Assembly: GCA_964017235.1 (NCBI GenBank)
Contig: OZ024929.1
Span: forward strand, 28,765,464 to 28,829,463
Reading direction: 5' to 3'
From: Sabellastarte sp. h YS-2021
Taxonomy: Eukaryota > Annelida > Polychaeta > Sabellida > Sabellidae
Length of the DNA stretch: 64,000 bases
The notes under the pieces are model-generated. The model was not told the DNA's origin. It worked only from the letters and a program-made list of their open reading frames with translations, and did not search any database. The position numbers were made by a program, and so were the translations under genes. This document shows, piece by piece, positions 28,401 through 43,400 of the stretch (position 1 is its first letter; every line of letters starts with the position of its first letter).

Positions 28401-31400
28401 GGACATTGGTGACATATTGGACAGAAGACAATTGATCTGCACACGCCTTTCACATATTTTAATTTCTATCTTTGTTTTACAATAATGGGACTTGGCCTTT
28501 CTTTTGCAGCTGCCCAGCAAACAAAAGGTGCATGATCTGCAACAAAACAATTTACATTTAAAGTCTGAAAATTGTCCACAAATGTCTTTGTCCTTTTGGG
28601 TATAGTCATCAAACCCAACTGGGGCAAATGAAACCATGATGTAACCACAGGTCCTGCGTTTCTGTCCTACAGAGGCCATGATATATATGAAACACTTCTA
28701 ACACAAGATGAATTTGCAGTGTTTTACAAAAATATATTCCACTTTGCAAAAGGCAACTGAATGCACACGCACCAATGAAAAAAGATAGTACAACGTCACG
28801 TCTAGACTGGAAGGAAGTGAGGTGAGCCACTTGACAAATGCATGCTACCACAGGGTGCACGGCACACGACGTCTTTTCTGGTGTTGGTGGGCCAGGTCGC
28901 TCCGACCGGTATAGTTAATTGTCCATTGGGTAAAACGTATTAATGCAATAAAAGTCACTGTTTAAAGAGGCTAATTATGTGTGGACTGGTGAATACTTAC
29001 TGATTTGGAGCTTCTGTGAGTGGACATGGACAAGGTCTACAGTCGTTAGGTGAGCCACCCCGTGCATCTCCATAGTAACCAGGTGCACACAACTCACAAC
29101 TCTCTCCAGTCGTGTGATGTTGGCAGTTCTACAAATATACAATAACACGGACTATAAAAACTTTCCAGTTAACACTTCAAGAAGAGTTCACTTAATATCC
29201 AGGCAAAGAATTTAAGGCTTTTCAGTATCATAACTACCCAATGTTTAGTATCCAGAAGCAAATATGTTGTTCATTGCTTACACAGGAAGTAATTTATTAT
29301 GTATTTCTGAAGACTGGAAACACTCCTTGTTGTTCAGTTTTCCAGATTGGACAAGTTCTAGGGATGTCTTATATTTGACTATGTTCATGTGAATCAAATG
29401 TATGCTCTGGATTTATCATGAAATCTAAATGATAGTTTGTTTTGACAATTTTTGCCTTCATTTCACACAGATTTTACAACTCTACATTGGCCAATGAGTT
29501 GGATGACTCACACAGCTTTGGTTGTGCAATGGTAGCCAATGTAAGCAAATGAAGAGGGTGTTTCATATTCTGACATGACATGGCTGTGTCTGTAAATACG
29601 ATTGGCAGACAGCCATGTTACAGATCGGCTGAAGCACCCTAGATTTACTTTGAAACTTTTTATCGATAATGCAAAATTTTTTTTGTCATGTTCTTACTTT
29701 GAATCATGATAAAATTCAGCCTGTACTATAGTCTGTCAAGTGTTTTTCCTTTTATTAAGTGAGTTTTCCAGCTATATGCTTGAAAAGGTAACAGATGCCA
29801 AGTAAATAATGTGGTAAAACTTCACACTGTCATCAAGATAAGCTCTACATTTAAAAATAGACTATAATAATCATAAACATATGGTGCCTGAGAATACACA
29901 AACTCTCACTCACGGGTATTGGCCATGAATATTCATAATACAAATCTACATTCAAAATCCATATCTGCATCCAGACCATCTTTGATAAAAGGCAGCTCCC
30001 CACTTTGTGTGAAAATATGATTCAAATCCCAAGTACAGTTTTAGAGTTATGCACATTGAAAGACAAAACAGACACAATTACAATACCTATGCCCTTAAAT
30101 TTCTGGGGGCCAGTGTAAATATCACTCAGACAATATGCATCCTAGTCTCCTTACCCTGCAAAAACCTGTGTTTGTGTCACATTCACTGGAGTGTCCATTA
30201 CAGTTACAAGGCTCACACGTTCCCAGATACAGACCACCGCCTGAACGCCTGTACCCTACATCACAGTCCTGAAACAATACATGCATTGTAGTATAAGCAA
30301 CAATTGGTCACACTTCAAGTTTTAATGCTTGAACAAGGAAACTGCTCCTTTTTCTATAATATGGTCAGAATTTTTTTTAATTCAAGCACTATTTTATTGA
30401 GTACTATATTTAGCACACCCATAGCAAAAATGGGTTTTCTTTTGAATGTTTCTGAAACTGAGGTTAATTTTAAGAGAATACTGGCACAACTGTTTATAAT
30501 ATTATCAAACATATAAAGAAATAGTGTTTTCTTATTTTGACAAATACTCTTTACCAGCCTTTTAAAGACTAAAAAGAGGTCAATCCACTCTACATAACAA
30601 GAAGAGCATGTGTACCAGTGGGGAGAATTGTATACTTGGTAAGTTATTGACTAAAAATTAAAAAAAAAAACCCTTATCAACAGAAATTATAATATAAACT
30701 TGCATATTTAAGAACTATTTTGCTGTGGAGACAGTTACAAAATCGCCTTGCCAATGGCATTAGTCTGTTAGGTAAGATACATTAACGCAATGAAATCATC
30801 AAGTTCACTTTGGTAATAAATTCAAACATTCTATCCACTTTACCTTACAAGAAGATCCTGTGTAGCCACAGGGACAGTTGTATAAGCAGTATGTTTATAT
30901 TGACTATAAATTCAAAACATTCCATCCACGCTACCTCACAGGAAGTCCCTATGTAGCCACGAGGACAGTTACACTGTTCTACTGTATATGCTCTGTCCTG
31001 GCCTGTATTTCTGGGCTCCGCTATGTCCATAGAAACGTCTCTGATACTCGTCTCATAAGTGTCTCTGCTGTAGGTTGCTTTCACCATGATGTACTCCAAG
31101 TCAGCAAGCGCCATCATCATACTCTCACGAGTGGCTGTGTTCCCGTCAGGTCGCTGCCAGTATTGCTGCATTTAAAATAGAAAATATTTTCTATAATAAA
31201 TACAACTTTCCTAACTTATGATTTACAGCTGATCACTAACTGACTAAAGAATCATCATCAAAAACATCAATCTGTTGTACACTTACACTGTGAAAAAGTA
31301 TTCTCCACATCCTGAATAAACCCCAGTACTGGCCAATTTTCTTTCTCAGACTATATATGTATTATTGACCCTTGTTTTGGCTGTTGCATTAAATGAACAA

Positions 31401-34400
31401 TTGTTCCTTTAAATTAAAACATATTTGTCAATATATTTTAGTTGAAGTTAATTGAGCTTGTAGAGAAATATGACACATATGATATTGAAAGAGATAAGAA
31501 ACTATGTTAGGACTGTCATACTTTTTCAGGTATGGATACTTTCCCACTGCTTCAGACGGTTTAAATTTAAGTAGTCTTCTGAAAGTGTGTTATTCACTCT
31601 ATTTTTATAAATAAAAAGACACAATATTCCATAAGAAACACTGAAATGACTTCAATAAAGACCTTTGCAATAATTACCTTCAATCATAAAATATGAGTTA
31701 CCACCACAAAATTATCAAAAATATTAAAATGTATAAAAATTTACAACAAATCATATTCATGTTTTTCATAAACAACATATATGTATCTTCTGTAATCTCG
31801 ATAAACTAAGGATATCCCCTTTCTTTAGTTTAGTGTATAAACATTTTACCAACAGCCACAAAATGTTGCTACTTTGCGATAGAAGTCACTCAACATCTTA
31901 GATCTTGCACTATAGTGTGATTTTGTCTTTGTGTTTCATGATTTATCTAAAAATAAATAAAGACTACAGCATACAACAGATTTCTTACCTCATTAAATGG
32001 CACAGAGTAGGCAGTATAGGTATTTCCCACTGGTGGGGCACTGCTTGGGGCACGGTATTCAAGAGTAATCTCATTACCCTAAAACAAACATACATACACT
32101 TGAACAGAAACATAAGATAAAGCTACTATACATATTATTTCATATATTCTGTACAAAGTGGAAAACCTAAACATTCATTCAATTTAAATACAAAACCTAC
32201 ACTTATACCGCTATAATATATATCCATTATAATACCAAATATGTTTTCTATCAAACTTAACATGTTCTGCACGATTATATGGCTGGCACTGAGATTATAC
32301 TATAATTAATCAGCGTTCATCATTCTATAATTTCATTTAAAATTTAAAACATTCTATTCACAGGTATGATGGATATTTCCTGCTGGTAGTTTTTGTTCCT
32401 ATCTGCATATAGTATCAGTGAACTGAACCTTGCATGAAGTTTGTGTCCTTGTTAAAATGACTTTAACATGTAAACATTATGACATATGAGTGATAGTGTA
32501 CTTTTGACCTTGTAAATGGCACTGCAACAATCTGATACTTGTGTCACGTTAAAGTGCACGTATTCTTTACTCACATAGATCTCCACATCAGGGTAGTCAT
32601 TTGGAGTCTCATCCTGTCCTGGTCTGAACTGTACTGAGTACCTCAGGTACCCACCATAGGTGGATATCTTATTCATGAGGTACTTGCGAGGCAGATTCCA
32701 GTAGTAAATACCACGTGGGACATTGTTAAAGTAACTGAAGATGAGCTCACGGCTGACAGGGTTGATTTGCAGACCTTCCGAATACGTCTCCAGCCGCATG
32801 CTGTCCGTGAGAGAGAAGATCTGATCGTTTGTAGTGAAAGTGGTAGATACCTGAAAAAAGTGCAACAGAAGTTATACTTGGGTTGACATTAATGTAAAAG
32901 AAGTCATTTCTGCAGGATGGATGATTTCAGTGACAAGTCTTGAAAATCAATTGAAACTAGAGGATCGCTCACAAAAAAAAAGATAATGTTTTTGTTGTAG
33001 CGTCCCGAAAAGGATATAAAGGTGAGTGCTTAAGTATTAAGAAAATGCTCTGCTTCTGGCCGTATACTGTTGTGCCAACCATAGTCAGAGTAGACTCTAC
33101 TCTGCAGAGATACCCTGTGGGTAAAAAAATTCGTCGAAATCGCTGTATCTCGCACGGTTTTCGAGACATAAGCATTTTTGTGTTTTCCTTATTTGGAAAA
33201 TTCATAATGATTAATTAATCATTAATTACTCAGTTATTTCTTAACCAATCAATGCTAAAATCTAATGATTTCCAGATTTTAATAGAATGAATGTATTTGC
33301 CAAGTTTCATGTGAATTGATAAAATCCCTTTCAAGTTATCATCCAGACAAGCTTACCCATCGAAAAAAGACATTTTTGGTCATGTGACCTCTCTGATTGG
33401 TCGAAATGTCACTGCAGCATATTCAAAAAAATTCCCCAAGGCTACTGCATACACCTGCCAAATTTGAAAAGAATCCGCCCAGCGGTGACAGAGTTATGAG
33501 GAAAATAAAACGCGGAGCTGGCGGAGCCAGATGTCCTTCCATACACAAACAAGCGTCCCTTGCGGGATGCTTAACTAATGTACACCATTTCATTACAATA
33601 CTGGTCTCAGAAAATAGGACCAAAACATGGGTATAGCATTCCTGATGAAGGTACTTCAAATGTTAGCATTTTTAAAGTGTACACGAGTGGACTTAGAATT
33701 TATGAAAGTCTGGTGACAAAAACAAATTCCGGGTCAGATACATCCCATACCTGCCTAGACCTCAAATGCTCATCCATCCAAGCATTAATGTAGCCCACTG
33801 TTGTTTAACTTCAGTAAAGAGACAGGAAACTCATCACACTATACCACAGTGGAAGTCTTGCTAGAGCTCACACTTACAATTAAAAATATAAGAACAGATG
33901 GTTGGATGATAAAGATTCTATTGCATCAACCACGGATCGATGTTGGTTCTTCTGTCATAGATTTTACCATTTAAAAGTGGATGTCACAGTCCCATTTTCA
34001 ATAATTCCACTTTCAGAGTGTTCTTGAATATTCTAGAAGATTCTCTTACTTGAGCTCTGTTCCAGTTGCTGCCACTGCAGTCCATGGTAACACCCATACA
34101 GAAGCAAGCGATGCAGCCATGCTGGTTCTCCGCTGCCAGGTAGAAAGTGTCTGGCTTACATTCACTACAGCTGTCACCTTGGGTGAAACGCTGTGAATAT
34201 AGAAACAGTAGAGCAAATAAACAGTGATACTGACTCCCACAAACAAGGTTGTAATCCTAAGCAAGTCTACCCTCAGATAAGTAGAAGGTTTCAGCCTCAT
34301 ACTCATTGTAGCTATCTCTCTGTACTCTAACTCACTGTCAAAACAAACGGCCAAAATCTCATGACACAATTTGAAAGTTTTTACACGTAACAAACAAAGT

Positions 34401-37400
34401 ACAGAGTCACCAAAAAAATACAGTAAGACTACAACCAGTAAAAGCAAATAGACATAGTAAACAACTCTCAGTAATGTTAACATAGTAAACCAAACTTAGT
34501 AAAATCAAATAAACACAGTAAAATTACCTGTAATAAAATAAAACAAAGCAACAGTTCTCTTAGTAAAATCAAGTAAGACTATCCTTAGTAAAATCAAATT
34601 AACACAGTAAAAATACCCTCAGTAATATCAAGTGAACCAAGTTAAACCACCCTGGGTAATATCTAGAAAACACAGTAACAATATCCTAGTAAAATCAAAA
34701 TAAGGACATTAAATAAAATACAGTGAAAAGTCATAAACGGCATCAATTCACCTACCTTGCAGGTACACCTCCTAGTGAAGGGGTCTCGATCAGGATTCAC
34801 ACTGCCTCGATCATCACACACCGGGACATTGCCTATCACAACATACAGAACAACCTCTATCAGATAATCCAATCAGACTATTGCAGCTACTAATCTGTGC
34901 ACTACCAGATGTTAAGGCATATGATACAGCAATTATTGTTCCAGTATGATATGCCACTCAGCTAGAATTTATCATTAATCACAGAGTACTTGGCGACCAA
35001 GCATGGACAAGCTCTGTTTAATAATTTCTTCAATTAACCAACTATATTTTTTATTAATTATAAAATGTACCACACAAAATAAAGTACAATATGTACACAT
35101 GTTACTCTATTTGTCTCAAATAGATTTTAATTTTTTCATGTAACCAAAGTTTTGTATGAAATAAAGTGAAATAAGTAAAGTGAATTAAATCAATAAAATC
35201 TAAACTACTCTACATTTGTCACCAGGTATTTCTTACAGGCTATTCACTTAAAACAAGGATTTTTTTGAAATACCAAAATATTAGAATATATAAGACATAA
35301 CTTGGTTCTAAGCTGTGTTTCACTTGAGTGAAATATACATATTTGAGTCAAAGTCAGGGTTTTGTGTCCCATAATAGCCAAGGGTACATTGAGACAGGCC
35401 CACGACATTGCCACCATTGAAAACCAAACCCACATGGAGGGGACGGCCTGTGATGTCAGTGTATACATATTTTTTGAGTCAAGGTCATATATTTACAGTT
35501 TATAACATGCACATGAATTGATCTCTGATTTTTTATAATTTTGAGGTCTTTACAAATATGGGATACAAAATGCTTCACCATTTCAGTAAATTTTCAGGTT
35601 TCGCTATGGCAGTAATAAACATGGAAAGATATTACTTACGTAGATAATCAAGACATTCACTGAGAGTATAAATGCAGGGAGAGACTTAAATGCAGATATA
35701 TGTAGTAATTGCTTATATATAAACACACAAGAGGAGACATAAGAACACAAAAGACAGAAACAATTAAATTAGGGAATCAGATTGGCATATATATTTATAT
35801 TTAAAAGTAAAAACACCTGAAAAGATAGAAAAACACTTGGATTACTACATTTTACCACACTTTTTCATAATGTGGTGAATTGCTGTGTAAGAAATCTGGT
35901 TAAGTATATTATAGTTAATAGATTATCTTCAAATCTTATAATGATAATAAACTGTCCTTTCACAGGTATTTAAGAAGGTGCAAAAACTTTTTGATGATAA
36001 TGATTTTACTTAAAAACATGGTTAAGAACTTCTTACAGCAGTAACTTCTTACAGCTTTAACTGCCAAGTCCAGAAACTTATGAAATGTCAACTTCTGTTA
36101 AAACTCTATTCTATTTTGGTCTGTGCATTCTAGGGTTGGAGGCAAGTACACTGTATTAAGTAAGTTTTTGTCAGAGTATTCCTTGTTTGAAAGTACTAAC
36201 AGTACTAAAGTACTCATGTTCATTTCAAGTACATGTACTGCAGTACTTTATGAAAAAGTATTTGTACTTGTACTTGTGATATAAAAATGTACTTGTACAA
36301 AAGTACCTTGCAAAGTACTTGACCCCATTCAATTAACAGAGACACCTGTAATTACCTGGTCTACAGAATTCTCCTGGTCTTGTAGGGTCACCTGTATAAC
36401 CTGGTGCACACCTTTCACACCTGCGACCCTCATACCCAGGTGGACAGCCACGACAGGTGACTTCTCGGTCAGAATCCACAAAACAGTCCTGTGTAAATCT
36501 ACAAAATAACAAATATATTTCAATCACTGCAACACTGTTCAAATGCCCCAAAAGACACAATTATGGTTTTAAAATGGGGAAGACATTCATGGTGTAAACT
36601 CAAAGAAGGCATTTTTTTTAACAAACGAGTGTCGGATCTTATAATTCTTCCTGTTGCATGGAGTTATGTTCACTGCTATGATGAAAGTGATGTCGCTGTG
36701 TAGAATGATAATGAAGCCCAATAGGTATCAGACTTCTGAATCTGTCATTTTGAAAACAGTAAAAACTGCAATTATAAAGAACTGTCTTGCTTTTTCATTG
36801 ACCGTAAACTTTATAAGGCAAAGCTAGATTTCCACATCAGGGTCACTGATCATGTTTGGGTGCCACTCAAAATACCAATATGCTTCAAAATATATTTTGA
36901 CAGACTTATGCATGAAACAAAACACTTGTGACAATAAGGTAAGTCTGATGCAATAACATGAAAACTTGACTGTAGTCTGTAAGACTTAATATCTTGTAAA
37001 AATTGTAAGTATTTCAGCTTATTTCAATATTCAATACTAACATTCGTCGTTATTTTGAAAAGTAACGGATTCAAAAATGTATATTTATGTCATTTTCAGA
37101 CATACCAAACTACCTGCAAAGGGTTAATACTGATGTCTCCTGCAGCCATGACAGAAGTACTTATACCATCTGAGCTTTTGTTGTTTAAATATTTCATAAA
37201 AAAAATGTCCATCTCTTAAAATCACACCCTGGCACTGTTTCATACTAGGATTTATTATTCCAAGGTTTATCCTAGGTTGCATACTAGGATTTATTATTCC
37301 AAAGTTTATCCTAAGTTTCATACTAGGATTTATTATTCCAAGGTTTATCCTAGGTTGCATACTAGGATTTATTATTCCAAGGGTTATACAAGGTTCGATA

Positions 37401-40400
37401 CTAGGATTTATTATTCCAAGGTTTATGCTAGGTTTTATACTAGGATTTATTATTCCAAGGTTTATACAAGGTTTCATACTAGGATTTATTTTTCCAAGGT
37501 TTATGCTAGGTTTCATACTATGTTTTGTTTCATAACAGTATTATTATTCCAAGATTTATACTAGTTTTCATACTAGAAATTAATATTCCAAGGTTTATAC
37601 TACGTTTTATTATTCCAAGGTTTATACTACATTTTATACTGTGTTTTAATATTTCAACGTTTATGCTACGGTTTTGTACTAGTTTTTATGACAAGTTTAT
37701 ACTTTAGTTAAATCAACATCATCCAAATGCAATGACAGAGTATAATCTTAAAAAGAGACACACAAAAAGCTTCAAAGTACTGAACAAAACATCTTCTTAC
37801 TGATTCCTTGGATCTGTCAAGGGACAAGGACAAGGTTGACAGTCACTACTAGTGCCTCTGGTAGCATCTCCATAGTAACCAGGTGCACAGCTCTCACACC
37901 TGTCTCCCACTGTATTGTGCTGGCAGTTCTGCCGTGAAAAAGAAGAAAGAAAAGTTCATTATACACCATGTACAGTGATAAACACATTCCTGAAGGTTTA
38001 ATGAATACACTATTAAAGGGGATAAGAATAATGCTTTACTATACACCAGACATAACTTCACATATGAGTGAGGTGCCTTTCACATTTCTCCCTCTAAACT
38101 CTATCGTATTTCTAGTAGTCACTAGTTGTTCTAGTTCACTCACCTCACAAGCACCAGTCAATGAGTCACACTGGTTGGCGTGTCCATTGCATGTACAGGA
38201 CACACAGCGACCCAGGTAACGGCCCTGCTGTACTCGTGTAAAACCTGGAGCACAGGTCTCACAAGAAGTGCCTCTGTAACCTGTACACATTCAAAGATAA
38301 TACAAATGTAATTTATAGAAAATGTGTAATGTAACAACATGGTAGCAGAATTATAACAAAATATTTTATGTTAACAAGCCTCTATGACACTTGCAAATCT
38401 TAACAAGAGTAATGTCTTGTATTATATTTGTTATTATAAAGAAAGGCCCTAAAGGAACAACTTTAATAAGTTTAATAATAAATACAGATTATAGTACATA
38501 ACTGAAACTACTTTTGCCTTGTTAAGCCTCAGGAATATCATTTCTGGAACAGATTGATTGATTAATAATTTGATGTATCAATTAAGCTTATGTCGGATGA
38601 TTGAATGCTATTTTTGCCACGAAATTATTACTTCACAGATCAGATTCCTCAATTTATAACACAAGAGGATGAACATTACCCACCTAAAGGACAGCTACAG
38701 TCTTCAACCAGCACTGCACGACCTTGACCTACATCTTGCCTGCCTGCTGATGTCATACTTATTTCACTGATTCTGTGAAGACATAACAAAATTTAAACAC
38801 ATTTGCAACTGAAATGCAACATCCATTTCACACTTGTGGTAACTTGTATGAGACATCCACATTTGCAAGCTGTTATAAAATGCTTCCCACGTTCCCCATT
38901 TCTGAATATCTAATTAAAGTGATTAAAACAGTTGAATCTTTCTGAAAACGATTACTTGATTGATTTTTATATCTTCCTAATGGACTTAGACTATCAGTTC
39001 TATCAGCTTAGATTAAAGCCTGTCATTTGCACTCACCTGACCTCTGACTGGCTGGGGTCAAAGGTTGACCTGATGATGATGTAATCGAGGTTCTGTAGTG
39101 CTGTGAGGAAGTCTTCCCTGCTCACGCTGCCCCCAAACTCACTGCTAGTCCACGCATTCTGTTGTTAATATAGAAGTAGTGACTCAATTATCCCATTTCT
39201 CTATAAGAATGGATTTATTGCATTATTTAAGCTCCACCTGTTATCTGCGAATCCTAGTCAAGTACAAATACTTTTTTCGGGTTCCTTGAGACATTACTTC
39301 ACATACTCAATTTTACTAATTTTGGTTTCTGTCAGATCATTAACTAGCACTCAGTGTGTTCCTACTATGGCTTTCATTACTTTTAATGAAAGTTAAATCA
39401 CATTCTATCACACAATTTTTCAAAATTTTAAAGAGGATCATTTGCCAAAAAAACATATTCACACTACTGAGAGTGGACTGCCTCACCCATAAAGGAGTGA
39501 CAGATGTAATTCAAAATCTTTAATTGTGTAATCAAAAGTATTTATGAGACACCAGATAAACGTTAATTTGGAAAGTTTATTTTGTTGTATGGAGGGATTA
39601 TTTTGTTTTTGAATTAAATGTCAGGGTGGGGATATATTTGCTTATCAACTCTCAGGATTCTAGTTGAACGTCCAATGGGTTATCATTTTGTGGACAGTTT
39701 ATTTAAAATAGGTGTAATTAAGTCCAGTCCTTTACCTCAATCAGAGTGACGGATGCAGTAGCCTCCACCCCTACAAATGGCTGTGTGAACTGGGTGGTGT
39801 AGACAGTTATCCCGTTGCCTGACATAATGACATCTGCCCCAGTCTGGAAGCGTGGGGATGATCTTGTGTCATAGAAAATCTTGTATTTCAGTTCCCCTCC
39901 ATAGCTCGTCACCTGAACAAACGGTACAATATCTTCAACAACATGCTTTGAATATGACATAGTCTTACGTGAAAGAAACTTACAGAGCCACACATACATG
40001 TAGGTGTAATATTGTACTTTACCATTTGCATATATTTCACTAGCGGATCCGGGGGGGGGGGGGGTACAAAATTATTTCTTGAGAGTGATGTTAAACTTAC
40101 AGGAAATGCACTATATTTTTACCAAAAATTAATTTTTTTCCCAGGGAGGCATGCCCCCCGACCCCCCTAGTTATGGTATGTCTGATTTGAACCCCCACCT
40201 TACTTAAAAGCTGGATCCGCCCCTGTATTTTATGTTATATTACATATATATCATGTAAACAAATTCCCCATCAATATTCATTAAAAACACCATAATTGTG
40301 ACAATATCCAGATATTAGATCTTCTAGTGTTGTTAACGGTTTACCGGTATACGGAATATGGATTCGTTTTGGTAGAAAAAACGAAATCCGCAAAGAATAT

Positions 40401-43400
40401 TTGGGAACCGGTTATTGAAGATGTTATTATTTTAGGCTTTCTAAAGGCTGATACTTCATCAAAACGACAAAAAATATATATATTTTGTAAAATATGCAAC
40501 CTTTTTACTTTACATTGAGCAAAAATCATTTTTATGTAAATATTAATACCTCGCGAAAGTCACTTTCATTTACAAGTTATCGCTCATATACGCCTGTGAA
40601 AAATTTTCAATGCACAGAAAAAACATACGAAATACCGGATTTGGTTTCGTTTCAAAGCCCCGGTAACCGGTTTTGATTTCTATAAACAATGACACCACTA
40701 AGATCTTCCATTTTATTCATTCAATATGATAACAAGATGTATTAGTCACAATACAAAATGTCTATAAACAATCACTTTTTCTGAACAATCAATCTGTACC
40801 ACCTTGTTTAATTTAAAGCCTGTTTAACTGTTGTTTGAATCCCAGGAAATATATTGGCAGAAATTATGGACATTCTTCTATACTTACACCAGAAACACTG
40901 TTCTCACATTAATTGTTCATAAACTGTAACACCAGTGGACACACTGTCCACTTGAAGTTTAACATCCGATGATAACTGTGCTGATTAAGTTGTTCTGCAC
41001 CAGGTATTACTTAGATCAGCCATTCGAAAACCAGGTAAAATTTTAGAGAAAAGATGTGCAACACCTTGTTGTAATATTTGAGAAACAAAATGCCCAGGAC
41101 CTTGTTGCCAATAAACTTAAGTAATATTTCATAAATGAGATGTCCAGTACCCTATTGTCAATTAACTAAGCAAATATTTGAGACACAAATTGTCCACTAC
41201 CTTGTTGCCAATGAACCCAAGTAATATATCAGAAACGACACATCCAGTATCTTGTTGCCAATTAACTAAGCTAATATGTTGCCAATTAACCAAGGTAATA
41301 TTGGAGAAATAAGTTGTGCAGTTCTATGTTGCGAATTAATGAAGGTAATATTAGACTTTCCTCAAGTCCTTTTGTCTTAGGTATTATATGAGGACTGAAT
41401 GACTTTTTTTTAAGAATTTGGTCCTGACAAAATGTATTTCAGACAAGTCTTTGTACTTTGTACTCACCAGATGGGTTCATGGTTTCATGTATGTCAGATT
41501 TGGTGGAATAAGAAATACAAAGACTTGGAGCAAGTTTAAGGTAATATTTGAGAAGCAAGATGTACAGTACCTTGTTGCCAATGAACTGTACAGGCAGACT
41601 CCAGTAGACATCTCCAGACACTCTCCTGGCAAAGTCCCGGATAGAGAAGGAACGGGCATTAGGTGCGTACTCTACCACACCTTGGTCGCTGCTCTCCACA
41701 TTGTCTCTGGACACTAATGGCAGACTGTTTCCAATGTTCAGCTAAACAGAATATACAGAGAGGTAGTTGGATATAGTGGGAATATCTAGGGTACAGAGTA
41801 ACACAGATATCTAAAGTTTATTTGTTCCAGAATCTAGGTTCAGGCAGGTTTCCGGTGTTCAGGTAAATGAAATATATCGAGATGTGGTTGTATATAGTGG
41901 AAATTCAGACACATTTGTGCTAGATGTAAAGACTGACGTAATTGCACATAGTGTAAAGCTACAATAAAAGATAAATAATGACTTTGAGGAGGTTGCTATG
42001 CATCTAGATGTAAAATACACAAATATATAATTTCAAGTTGGACTAGTCTATTTATGCTGGTGCAACTTTAAAGAAAAAAGAATGTAATGTTTAGTTGGCT
42101 CTGGTAAAAATGTCAGACAACTTCTACTACTCAGGTGGGTAATTCAGTAAAATATCGACAATTGTATATAAAGCAAAAATACTGCTCTCATCACAGATTC
42201 TCAGTGTTACTGCTTTGCTAAAATAAAAAACAAACCATATTTTGATATTACATGTAAGTATCCTACAATACTTACAAATGCCACAAAATTTGATCTGTGT
42301 ATGATTACAGTAAGACTCACATCATATTTGTAGAGACCACTGCTAACACACTGGTCAGTCAATCCAAAGCAGAAACATTGTACACACTGGTCACGTGACC
42401 TGGCACCAGAGTTAAACAGCGGAGGTCGGCACAGGCCAGCTGGAGCTGAGAGAAAAATTGACAGAAATGTGTGTATTGTGTCAAACAGGAAGAAAATATG
42501 TATCATTCTGAATGGTCATTTGTTCGATAAATCCCATGCAAGTGGATAAGCATTACAAAAAATACAATTTTTTTACAAGCAAATTTAAACTATATATAAA
42601 ATGAAGAAAATAGCATCAGAGATGCCTGTACCCCACAGCCTAGGGAAATATTTTTAATACCACGAGATATAGAAGTACTGTATCAGTACAAAGTTCAGGA
42701 TACTTTCGGAGCACTGTCAGTTATATAAAGGTCCAAACAATGTTTAAATAGAGAAAATAATGTCTAAGAGAAAGATAATGCATGTAAAGATGAAGTATTA
42801 AAACAAGACAATTCAATAACAAGATGACAGCATCAATAAGTGAACTAAACATTAGAACACTCTTTACCTACATTTGGCATGGCCGAATTATGGTTTGGAT
42901 GTTTTGAATATTACCATGTATACAGAAGTGGTAATACATTCAATGAAGGCTTATGTGTGGTGTTGGAGCAAAATCTGTGGCTCACTTGATGAAATTCCAT
43001 CTGTTACAATGGGAAGTTGTAAAAGCAAAATTCTTAATGAATTCTAATATGACTTTAACAGTGCTTAATCTGCATCAAAAGACAGACCCAAAGGTGCAAC
43101 AAGATTTTAAAGGTCAAGGTCACTACGACAAGGTCAAATCAAGGTCACACCATGATGCTGACACCTACAACCCCTAACCAATGTCCCTACCAAGCATCAA
43201 CTTCCTACACCTTACGGTTTCCGAGATATAGCCCGGACAAGATTTTAAAGGTCAAGGTCACTACGACAAGGTCAAATCAAGGTCACACCATGACATTGCA
43301 CACCTACACCCCCTAACCAATGTCCCTAGTAAGTATCAACTTCCTACACTTTACGGTTTCCGAGATATAGCCCGGACAAAATTTTATAGGTCAAGGTCAC

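Larger units (their letters stand above)
38281..39735. other. Introns 12/13 to 14/15
   Basis: Apart from exons 13 and 14, this is AT-rich intron in which I see no repeat or gene. Confidence 0.5.

Noticed and set aside
37124..37564. Open 13-residue repeat frames on both strands
   Set aside because: The 39-bp minisatellite is a multiple of three; there are no splice sites, domains or signal peptide.
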